Shown here in pieces: positions 1 to 5,423 of a stretch of 5,649 bases of DNA; the stretch's first letter is position 1; every line of letters starts with the position of its first letter. This DNA comes from Chitinophaga pinensis (GTDB lineage: Bacteria > Bacteroidota > Bacteroidia > Flavobacteriales_D > Crocinitomicaceae). The position numbers were made by a program, and so were the translations under genes. The notes under the pieces are model-generated. The model was not told the DNA's origin. It worked only from the letters and a program-made list of their open reading frames with translations, and ran no database searches. Location: the NCBI GenBank assembly GCA_945868555.1, contig CAMBMC010000177.1, positions 1 through 5,649 on the forward strand. Direction: 5' to 3'.

Positions 1-1
1 T

Positions 2-1168
2 GCAACGAGCTGGGATGCACTCGGGTACTATATGTATTTGCCCGCAACATTCATTTACGATGATGTCAAGGAATTGAAATGGTTTCCAGCAATAGATTCA
101 ACATACCATGTATCTGGAGGATGGTTTTACCAAGCGATGCCTCTGGAAAATGGCCAATACACCTTCAAGTATTTATCAGGAGTGGCCATCATGGAAAGTC
201 CTTTCTTTGCCCTCGGGCACCTTTACGCTAAACTTACTGGAGCGCCACAAGATGGATTTTCAGCACCTTATCAATACGCGATCATGTTTGGCGCACTCTT
301 TTGGTTTTTCATAGGATTGTTCTTTTTACGAAAGGTCCTACTCCACTATTTTAACGAACAAAGCACCGCCATTACCTTGCTATTGCTCTGTCTCTGCTCC
401 AACCTCATCCAGTATGTTTCTGTTGACGGCGCCATGAGTCATGCTTACATTTTTCCCTTGTATTCTTTGATCCTTTGGCTAACGATTCGCTGGCATGAAA
501 CCCCTCGATGGAATACTGCCTTGTTATTGGGATTACTTTCAGGATTGGCTGTGATTTCTCGTCCGACGGAATTGATTCTCATCTTCATTCCCATCCTTTG
601 GATTTGGGACAAGGAAAAACATGGTCTCAGTAAATTTCAGTTCTTAAAGAAAAATCCGTTGCAGCTTGCGGCTGTGATTGGAGGCGGAATTATTGGGATT
701 TTACCGCAGCTTTTTTATTGGAAATACAGCACAGGAAGTTTTGTGTTTGATGTCGGCAGTAAATGGTTTTTCTTGAATCCATGGTGGCGCATTTTGTTTG
801 GCCATGAAAAAGGGTGGTTTTTCTATACGCCAATTGCACTTGTTATGGTTGCAGGATTGTTCTTTATGAAAAAATACCCATTCCGAAAAGCTGTTTTGAC
901 CTTTTGCTTACTAAACATTTGGATCATTATCTCTTGGTCCGACTGGCGATATGGTGCAAGTTATTCTACCCGCGCATTGACGCAAAGTTACCCTGTATTC
1001 GCCCTTGCATTGGCCTGTATGGTCGATAAAACGTTGTCATTTGACCGTCTAAAATGGATCATTCCAGTGCTCGGCATAGCCTTAATTGTTCTGAATTTTT
1101 ATCAGCTAGAGATCTATAACCAAGGCGTATTGGAGAACTTTTCCCCATTGTTCCGCATCTTTCGTTAA
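2..1168 (+). CDS. Polytopic membrane protein, GT-C / family 39-like glycosyltransferase (5' partial)
   Basis: The frame is open from the left edge, so the ATG at position 32 is probably internal: the ten codons before it read ATSWDALGYY and run directly into a motif-like stretch. 388 residues are visible. Counting from the edge, about eight or nine hydrophobic segments can be seen, near residues 92-110, 121-138, 147-162, 172-200, 219-238, 272-289, 296-312, 328-340 and 352-368. An acidic N-terminal loop (SWDALGYY, then FIYDD), a KYLSG..IMESPFF segment, an RPTE motif, GHEKGWFFYTPI and a late WSDWRYGASYSTRA segment followed by a Pro-containing helix resemble Bacteroidota GT-C proteins. These use polyprenyl-phosphate sugars at the membrane, with the acidic first loop as the usual catalytic site. 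The donor and acceptor are unknown, and activity is inferred from overall shape only. It shares no evident role with the paa genes; the next gene begins 55 nt downstream. Confidence 0.6.
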   Translation, partial: ATSWDALGYYMYLPATFIYDDVKELKWFPAIDSTYHVSGGWFYQAMPLENGQYTFKYLSGVAIMESPFFALGHLYAKLTGAPQDGFSAPYQYAIMFGALFWFFIGLFFLRKVLLHYFNEQSTAITLLLLCLCSNLIQYVSVDGAMSHAYIFPLYSLILWLTIRWHETPRWNTALLLGLLSGLAVISRPTELILIFIPILWIWDKEKHGLSKFQFLKKNPLQLAAVIGGGIIGILPQLFYWKYSTGSFVFDVGSKWFFLNPWWRILFGHEKGWFFYTPIALVMVAGLFFMKKYPFRKAVLTFCLLNIWIIISWSDWRYGASYSTRALTQSYPVFALALACMVDKTLSFDRLKWIIPVLGIALIVLNFYQLEIYNQGVLENFSPLFRIFR

Positions 1169-1199
1169 AAAAGAAAATCCTTTGAGCAGACGAAATCTG

Positions 1200-1207
1200 T
1201 ACATTTA
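1200..1207 (+). promoter_or_regulatory. Weak candidate -7 box for the FKBP gene
   Basis: TACATTTA matches the Bacteroidota -7 consensus TAnnTTTG at all but the last base. It sits 16 nt before the ATG at 1224, much like the spacing of the two exact boxes upstream of paaA and paaE. A TTTG at 1181-1184 could be the -33 element, but the 15-nt gap is shorter than usual. Read-through from the upstream gene is the alternative. Confidence 0.3.
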
Positions 1208-1223
1208 CCCAAAAAACTGAAAC

Positions 1224-1676
1224 ATGAAATACCTTGTTGCGCCCTTTCTTTTACTCTTCTTATTTAGTGCTTGTGCAAAGAAAAAAGCCGAGAAACAAGC
1301 CATAACCGATGATCAAATCATTCAACAGTACATTGCAGACAATGGCTTGACCGCAGTAAAAGCGAGTTCAGGATTGTATGTGGTTATTGAAGATCCAGGA
1401 ACAGGAGCATCGTGCAACAGCTTTTCAACGGTGAAGGTAGCTTACACCGGTTATTTCACGAATGGAGAGATTTTCGATGAGTCACCTATGGCGGGAGTAG
1501 ACTTTTCCTTGCAATCCGTAATCCTTGGATGGACCTCAGGAATACCTTATTTTAAAGAGGGTGGTTATGGAAAATTGTTGATCCCATCCGCGTTGGGTTA
1601 CGGGCCGAGTGGCAGCGGTTCAATTCCAGGAAATACGGTGTTGGTTTTTGATGTGAAATTGATTCAAGTACTCTAG
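1224..1676 (+). CDS. FKBP-type peptidyl-prolyl cis-trans isomerase lipoprotein
   Basis: 150 residues. The N-terminus is a lipoprotein signal: Lys2, a hydrophobic core at residues 4-14, and the lipobox FSAC with Cys17 as the lipidation site. The mature protein should therefore be membrane-anchored outside the cytoplasm. Residues 20-65 are a charged linker and lead-in strand. The FKBP fold covers about 68-150: VKVAYTGYF (Tyr74), GEIFDES (Phe84, Asp85), VILGW (Ile100, Trp103), LLIPSALGYG (Tyr126), IPGNTVLVFDVKLI (Phe142). These match the aromatic and Asp residues lining the proline pocket of FKBP12, so isomerase activity is likely, with a role in folding of envelope proteins. The ATG at 1224 is the only start that gives the signal peptide. 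It lies between an unrelated membrane protein and the convergent paa operon, and nothing ties it to phenylacetate breakdown. The fold call is firm; the client proteins are unknown. Confidence 0.9.
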   Translation: MKYLVAPFLLLFLFSACAKKKAEKQAITDDQIIQQYIADNGLTAVKASSGLYVVIEDPGTGASCNSFSTVKVAYTGYFTNGEIFDESPMAGVDFSLQSVILGWTSGIPYFKEGGYGKLLIPSALGYGPSGSGSIPGNTVLVFDVKLIQVL

Positions 1677-1680
1677 TCTA

Positions 1681-2166
1681 CTACCTCAAACACTTAAAAT
1701 AATCGTAGGGTTCGAGGCAGTCGTTGCACTGGTAATGTGCTTTGCAGGCCGTACTACCAAAGAGTGAAATCATTCGCGTATTCGATGAATTGCATTTCGG
1801 ACAAGGAACAAGGGTTGGTTTTGCAAATAACACTGTTTTGTCTGGCTCATTCTCAGGTGGGGCAATCCCGTATTCGCGGAGCTTATTCTTCCCTTCCTCA
1901 GAAATCCAATCGGTCGTCCATGCTGGTGACAAAGTCAACGCAACGGTGCATTCGTCGACACCTTTTTCCTTCAGTTTTTCGATGATTTGATCTTCGATCA
2001 TTTTCATAGCAGGACATCCACTATAGGTTGGCGTAATCACAATGTGTGCATTTTTGCCATCCGTTTCAACCGAACGAATAACACCCAAATCGACGACAGT
2101 CAAGACAGGAATTTCAGGATCTGAAACCTCCTCAAGCCAGAGCCAGAGATCAGACGTAGTTACCAT
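1681..2166 (-). CDS. paaD: Phenylacetyl-CoA epoxidase maturation protein PaaD (also called PaaJ in some annotations)
   Basis: 161 residues. Residues 5-100 form a DUF59/MIP18-type domain with the marker DPEIPVLTVVDLGVI at 16-30 and TPTYSGCPA at 46-54, where Cys51 is the conserved domain cysteine. A Cys-rich tail follows: CPKC (Cys122, Cys125), FGSTACKAHYQC (Cys141, Cys147), Cys150 and EPYDYFKC (Cys159). The order and wording of this tail are diagnostic for PaaD. The family is needed for epoxidase activity and is thought to help assemble or repair iron centres (Fe-S of PaaE and/or the diiron site); the exact step is not settled. It is the last gene of the paaABCD unit: its ATG overlaps the end of paaC by 7 nt, so translation is probably coupled. 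Its stop faces the stop of the FKBP gene 4 nt away. Confidence 0.93.
   Translation of the reverse strand: MVTTSDLWLWLEEVSDPEIPVLTVVDLGVIRSVETDGKNAHIVITPTYSGCPAMKMIEDQIIEKLKEKGVDECTVALTLSPAWTTDWISEEGKNKLREYGIAPPENEPDKTVLFAKPTLVPCPKCNSSNTRMISLFGSTACKAHYQCNDCLEPYDYFKCLR
2160..2166 (-). promoter_or_regulatory. paaC stop / paaD start overlap (translational coupling)
   Basis: On the minus strand the bases ATGGTAA hold both the paaD start (ATG, 2166-2164) and the paaC stop (TAA, 2162-2160), in different frames. No distinct Shine-Dalgarno sequence was needed to explain the paaD start. Re-initiation by ribosomes finishing paaC is the likely mode. Confidence 0.75.
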
Positions 2167-2912
2167 TCCATGTTCGGATATGCCCGTTGCATGTATTGCA
2201 TTTCCGCTAAAATATAGCCGAGGTATTCAGAGTGCATACCTTTGCGGCCGCCTTCCTGCTTCCAATTGTTTGCGGGAATTGTCAAAGTTGCCTCTTGGAA
2301 AACATGGTTTACCGTATTTTCCCACTGTTGACGCAAATCGGATAAATCAGGTAAAATTCCCGCGTTTCGCATCTCGTCGTCCACAGCATCGGTATAAAAC
2401 AATTCGTTGGCATAACGCCACAAAGTATTCAGCGATTCCTGAATGCGAGCGTGTGATTCTTCCGTTCCATCTCCCAGGCGAATCACCCATTCGGATGAAT
2501 GCTTTAAGTGATATTTCGTTTCCTTCAATGATTTCTCAGCGATGGCAGCAATCATTTCGTCGGAGCTTGATTGCAAACGTTCAAACAGAATCGTTCGATA
2601 AGCATCAAACAAAAACTGGCGCATCATCGTCATTCCAAAGTCGCCATTTGGCTGCTCAACGAGCAATAAATTTCGGTATTCGCGGTCGAAGCGTAGGAAC
2701 GCCAAATCATCACCTGTCCTGCCCTCCCCTTGCAAGGATGCCGCATGGTTGAGCAGACTTGTTGCCTGACCGATTAAGTCCAAGGCGATATTTGTCATCG
2801 CAATATCCTCTTCCAGCACAGGACCATGGCCACACCATTCAGACAAACGGTGCCCGAGAATTAAACTATCGTCTGCGATGCGCAAAACAAAATCAACATG
2901 TGCTTGATTCAT
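2160..2912 (-). CDS. paaC: Phenylacetyl-CoA 1,2-epoxidase structural subunit PaaC
   Basis: 250 residues, about the same length as E. coli PaaC and clearly alike in motifs: SEWCGHGP (24-31), ALDLIGQA (43-50), NLLLVEQPNGDF (81-92), KETKYHL (130-136), RLGDGT (145-150), ELF (170-172), GGRKGMHSEYLG (221-232), LAEMQYMQR (235-243). PaaC is a ferritin-like four-helix-bundle homologue of PaaA that has lost the diiron centre. It pairs with PaaA as the structural subunit and is needed for a stable, active complex in the cytoplasm. The start at 2912 gives the family N-terminus MNQ and lies 12 nt after the paaB stop; the leader before it (AAACAAG) has no real Shine-Dalgarno sequence. It is third in the paaABCD order and overlaps paaD by 7 nt. 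No frameshift or missing segment is seen. Confidence 0.96.
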   Translation of the reverse strand: MNQAHVDFVLRIADDSLILGHRLSEWCGHGPVLEEDIAMTNIALDLIGQATSLLNHAASLQGEGRTGDDLAFLRFDREYRNLLLVEQPNGDFGMTMMRQFLFDAYRTILFERLQSSSDEMIAAIAEKSLKETKYHLKHSSEWVIRLGDGTEESHARIQESLNTLWRYANELFYTDAVDDEMRNAGILPDLSDLRQQWENTVNHVFQEATLTIPANNWKQEGGRKGMHSEYLGYILAEMQYMQRAYPNMEW

Positions 2913-2924
2913 CTTGTTTATGAA

Positions 2925-3212
2925 TTACATGTGAGATATACCATCTGGCACATCATAAAATGTTGGGTGCCGATAGATTTTAGAATCTGCCGGCTCAAAA
3001 AACTCTTGAGATTCAGACGGATCTGAAGCAAACACATTGTTTGATTCCACCACCCAGATACTGATTCCTTCAGAACGTCGTGTGTACACGTCGCGGGCAT
3101 TTTCGAGTGCCATCTCCGCATCTGCAGCACGCAGACTTCCTACATGCTTGTGATTCAATCCTTGTTTACTGCGAATAAACACTTCCCACAATGGCCATTC
3201 CTTAATTGACAT
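2925..3212 (-). CDS. paaB: Phenylacetyl-CoA 1,2-epoxidase subunit PaaB
   Basis: 95 residues, the usual PaaB length. The family markers run end to end: WPLWEVFIRSKQGLNHKHVG (6-25), LRAADAEMALENARDVYTRR (27-46), SIWVV (51-55), FFEPADSKIYRHPTFYDVP (71-89). PaaB is a small subunit of the multicomponent oxygenase. It is thought to bridge PaaAC heterodimers and to help the reductase dock; it has no catalytic centre of its own. The frame stays open a further 69 codons upstream to 3419, inside paaA, but those residues are basic and unlike PaaB. The ATG at 3212 gives the expected MSIKEWPLWE start, lies 19 nt past the paaA stop, and has a modest purine run (GGATAG) before it. It is second in the operon, with 12 nt to paaC. 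Confidence 0.95.
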   Translation of the reverse strand: MSIKEWPLWEVFIRSKQGLNHKHVGSLRAADAEMALENARDVYTRRSEGISIWVVESNNVFASDPSESQEFFEPADSKIYRHPTFYDVPDGISHM

Positions 3213-3231
3213 TTCTATCCAATTTAAATTC

Positions 3232-4179
3232 TTACGCTGACTTTCGGGCAGCGCGTTTTTGCGCAAAAGCGGTAGCCGCTTCTCGAACCCATTGTCCTTC
3301 TTCTTTTGCTTTTCTGCGTGTATCGATGCGGTCCTTATTACACGGACCATTTCCTTTGACAACCTCCCAGAATTCCGCCCAGTTGATTTCACCATATTCA
3401 TAATGACCTGTCGCCTCATTGAATGTCAAATCCGCATCCGGCAATGTTAAACCAATCATCTCCGCTTGCGGAACTGTGACATCCACAAATTGTTGGCGAA
3501 GCTCATCATTTGTCGAACGTTTGATTTTCCATTTCATGGATTGCGCGGTATGCTTGGACTCCCCATCGCTTGGACCAAACATCATCAAGGCTGGCCACCA
3601 AAAACGATTCAAGGCATCTTGTGCCATTGCTTTTTGTTCGGGAGAACCTTTAGCCAGTGTCATCATGATTTCAAATCCTTGACGTTGATGAAAAGACTCC
3701 TCCTTGCACACACGCACCATAGCACGCGCATATGGACCGTACGAACAACGGCAAATTGGCACTTGGTTCATGATGGCAGCGCCATCAACAAGCCAGCCAA
3801 TCGCACCCATGTCAGCCCAAGTCAATGTTGGGTAGTTGAAGATGGACGAATATTTTGCTTTTCCACTGTGCAGGTCATCGATGGTATCCTCACGATCAGC
3901 ACCCAATGTTTCAGCCGCTGAATACAAGTATAAGCCATGACCTGCTTCGTCTTGAACCTTAGCCAAAAGCACAGCTTTGCGTCGAAGATTCGGTGCGCGA
4001 GTGATCCAGTTTCCTTCAGGCAGCATTCCAACAATTTCAGAATGTGCATGCTGAGAAATCTGACGAATCAAAGTCTCGCGATAATCGTCCGGCATCCAAT
4101 CCTTCGGTTCAATCTTGATGTCTTGATCAATCTTCTCTTGAAACATGCGTTCCAGCTCTGTTATGTTCACCTCTTTCAT
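3232..4179 (-). CDS. paaA: Ring-1,2-phenylacetyl-CoA epoxidase catalytic subunit PaaA
   Basis: 315 residues, about six longer at the N-terminus than E. coli PaaA and collinear with it. PaaA is the diiron monooxygenase subunit that inserts one O from O2 into the aromatic ring of phenylacetyl-CoA, giving the 1,2-epoxide, with electrons from PaaE. Landmarks: IEPKDWMPDDYR (23-34), QHAHSEIVGMLPEGNWITRA (43-62), KVQDEAGHGLYLYSAAETLG (74-93), YSSIFNYPTL (110-119), WLVDGAA (129-135), SYGPYARAMV (146-155), KEESFHQRQGFE (159-170), RFWWPALMMFGPSD (192-205). The expected metal ligands are all present: Glu48, Glu78, His81, Asp132, Glu161 and His164, assigned by position relative to the E. coli protein. 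The subunit therefore looks active. It is the first gene of paaABCD. An exact -7 box lies 20 nt before the ATG, and the purine-rich GAGAG just upstream may serve as a weak ribosome site. Confidence 0.97.
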   Translation of the reverse strand: MKEVNITELERMFQEKIDQDIKIEPKDWMPDDYRETLIRQISQHAHSEIVGMLPEGNWITRAPNLRRKAVLLAKVQDEAGHGLYLYSAAETLGADREDTIDDLHSGKAKYSSIFNYPTLTWADMGAIGWLVDGAAIMNQVPICRCSYGPYARAMVRVCKEESFHQRQGFEIMMTLAKGSPEQKAMAQDALNRFWWPALMMFGPSDGESKHTAQSMKWKIKRSTNDELRQQFVDVTVPQAEMIGLTLPDADLTFNEATGHYEYGEINWAEFWEVVKGNGPCNKDRIDTRRKAKEEGQWVREAATAFAQKRAARKSA

Positions 4180-4199
4180 CGCTCTCTAGCTTAGTTAGA

Positions 4200-4207
4200 C
4201 AAATGTA
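4200..4207 (-). promoter_or_regulatory. -7 promoter box for paaABCD
   Basis: Read on the minus strand the sequence is TACATTTG, an exact match to the Bacteroidota -7 consensus TAnnTTTG. It ends 20 nt before the paaA ATG, so the transcript would have a very short leader. No TTG stands at the normal -33 distance. Instead a repeated 10-mer (4227-4236) begins 19 nt upstream of the box, which hints at control by a DNA-binding protein. Confidence 0.6.
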
Positions 4208-4226
4208 ATTAAAAAAGTACCTATTC

Positions 4227-4236
4227 TAATGAACAA
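4227..4236 (+). repeat. Direct repeat TAATGAACAA, copy 1 (paaA side)
   Basis: TAATGAACAA occurs here and again, same strand, at 4305-4314. This copy is followed by GTAA, giving ACAAGTAA at 4233-4240, an 8-mer also found at 4300-4307 beside copy 2. The edge nearest paaA is 19 nt from the paaA -7 box. It could be a regulator half-site or a chance repeat in AT-rich DNA. Confidence 0.5.
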
Positions 4237-4256
4237 GTAAGGATAAAAGGTGTTCA
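4230..4256. repeat. Inverted repeat TGAACA - 15 nt - TGTTCA
   Basis: TGAACA at 4230-4235 and its reverse complement TGTTCA at 4251-4256 form a 6-bp dyad with a 15-nt spacer, on the paaA side of the divergent region. Arms about two helical turns apart (21 nt start to start) would suit a dimeric regulator. The hexamer also occurs by chance inside nearby coding DNA, so support is modest. Confidence 0.35.
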
Positions 4257-4304
4257 CTAGTAAAGCAATATTTTCCAATCTTCACTCTTGAAATGACCGA
4301 CAAG

Positions 4305-4314
4305 TAATGAACAA
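4305..4314 (+). repeat. Direct repeat TAATGAACAA, copy 2 (paaE side)
   Basis: This is the second copy of the 10-mer, preceded by CAAG so that it reads CAAGTAATGAACAA. Its right edge is 18 nt from the paaE -7 box, nearly the same distance as copy 1 from the paaA box. It occupies the place where a -33 element would be expected, and no TTG is found there. Confidence 0.5.
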
Positions 4315-4332
4315 CGCATGAAACGAAATCAC

Positions 4333-4340
4333 TACCTTTG
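4333..4340 (+). promoter_or_regulatory. -7 promoter box for paaE
   Basis: TACCTTTG is an exact match to the Bacteroidota -7 consensus TAnnTTTG and lies 18 nt before the paaE ATG at 4359. Transcription would start a few bases after it, leaving a short A-rich leader without a Shine-Dalgarno sequence. The in-frame TTG at 4338 is part of this box and so should lie upstream of the transcript start. Confidence 0.6.
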
Positions 4341-4358
4341 CGCAACAATAAATCAAGC

Positions 4359-5420
4359 ATGACACCTAAATTCCATTCATTGCGAATTGCCGACGTACGG
4401 CATGAAACGGAGGACACTGTATCCATCGCTTTTGATGTTCCAGAAACATTGCAAGCAGATTATGCCTTTCAAGCAGGACAATACCTGACCTTAAAAGCAC
4501 AGATTGGTGGTGAAGAGATTCGTCGTTCCTATTCTTTGTGTTCTGCACCTCACGAAAACGAATGGCGTGTGGCAATAAAACAAGTAGAAGGTGGAAAATT
4601 CTCGACCTATGCCAACGCAAAACTTGCTGCCGGACAAGACCTGGAAGTGATGACACCAACGGGTAATTTCAGTGTCACTCCAGAAAAAGACAACAATCAA
4701 ACGTATGTGCTTTTTGCGGCTGGAAGTGGGATAACGCCAATCTTGTCTATAGCAAAAACTGTATTGGAAGAAGAATCCAATAGCTCAGTTCACTTATTCT
4801 TCGGAAATAAAGGATTTGGAAGCATCATTTTTCGAGAACAAATTGAAGCATTGAAAAATAACTACATGGACAGATTCAGGGTGGTTCATATTCTATCTAG
4901 AGAAAATTTAGGGAATGAAATTCAGAAGGGGCGGATTACCACTGAAAAATGCGATTCGTTGTTCACTGCATTCCTGAAAAATGAGCAGATCATGGGCGTT
5001 TATACCTGTGGTCCTGAGGAAATGATTTTAGGCGTAAAAGAAAGCATGACTCGAAATGGTGTGACGGAAAAATCAATTCACTTCGAATTGTTTGGCACGA
5101 ATGCCAACAAGAAAAGCACAGTTGCAGTGAACACACCTGAAATAGACTCCAATGTTACGGTCATTCTTGACGGGGACTCTATTGATCTCTCTTTGCTTTC
5201 AGGTGAAAGTATCTTGGATGCAGCACAAAAAGCAGGAGCTGATTTGCCATTTGCGTGCAAAGGGGGTGTATGTTGCACCTGCAAAGCAAAAATTATAAAG
5301 GGGACGGCACGCATGGATGTCAATTATGCCCTTGAAAAAGATGAAGTTGAAGCGGGTTATATTTTGACCTGTCAAGCACATCCAACCAGTGAAAAATTAA
5401 TTGTATCATTTGACGAATAA
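4359..5420 (+). CDS. paaE: Phenylacetyl-CoA 1,2-epoxidase reductase subunit PaaE
   Basis: 353 residues from the ATG at 4359, near the length of E. coli PaaE. It passes electrons from NADPH through FAD and a [2Fe-2S] cluster to the diiron site of PaaA. Three domains are seen in order. The FAD-binding barrel at about 1-108 has GQYLTL (40-45) and RRSYSLCS (55-62). The NAD(P)H-binding domain at about 114-247 has AAGSGITPIL (120-129), CGPEEM (217-222) and FELFG (242-246). The C-terminal plant-type ferredoxin domain at about 265-353 has ligands Cys300, Cys305, Cys308 and Cys338 in CKGGVCCTC...LTC. All cofactor motifs are intact. An in-frame TTG at 4338 would add seven residues but falls within the promoter box and adds nothing conserved. 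The gene is divergent from paaABCD rather than the fifth gene of that operon, and a second reductase-like gene starts 3 nt after its stop. Confidence 0.95.
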   Translation: MTPKFHSLRIADVRHETEDTVSIAFDVPETLQADYAFQAGQYLTLKAQIGGEEIRRSYSLCSAPHENEWRVAIKQVEGGKFSTYANAKLAAGQDLEVMTPTGNFSVTPEKDNNQTYVLFAAGSGITPILSIAKTVLEEESNSSVHLFFGNKGFGSIIFREQIEALKNNYMDRFRVVHILSRENLGNEIQKGRITTEKCDSLFTAFLKNEQIMGVYTCGPEEMILGVKESMTRNGVTEKSIHFELFGTNANKKSTVAVNTPEIDSNVTVILDGDSIDLSLLSGESILDAAQKAGADLPFACKGGVCCTCKAKIIKGTARMDVNYALEKDEVEAGYILTCQAHPTSEKLIVSFDE

Positions 5421-5423
5421 ATT

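Noticed and set aside
32..34. ATG at 32 as the true start of the left-edge membrane protein
   Set aside because: The frame is open to the window edge, and the preceding residues (SWDALGYY) look like part of the conserved acidic first loop of GT-C proteins, so the gene most likely begins outside the window.
1186..1200. Possible hairpin CAGA-CGAAA-TCTG between the membrane protein and FKBP genes, as a terminator
   Set aside because: The stem is only 4 bp plus one wobble pair and no T-tract follows, so it does not qualify as an intrinsic terminator.
2042..2752. Plus-strand open frame of 236 codons opposite paaC and paaD
   Set aside because: It lies wholly antisense to two genes with full-length family matches. 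Its translation shows no recognisable domain and is Ser/Arg-rich, as expected for a shadow frame.
3232..4179. Idea that the oxygenase could be a different diiron system such as BoxB or a toluene-type monooxygenase
   Set aside because: PaaA, PaaB, PaaC, PaaD and PaaE are all present with close motif matches to the phenylacetyl-CoA epoxidase components, which fits no other family as well.
5256..5283. Extra cysteine in the PaaE iron-sulfur motif (GVCCTC, Cys306)
   Set aside because: All four canonical ligands (Cys300, 305, 308, 338) are present. I believe Cys at this position is an ordinary variant among PaaE-type ferredoxin domains, so it is not reported as unusual.
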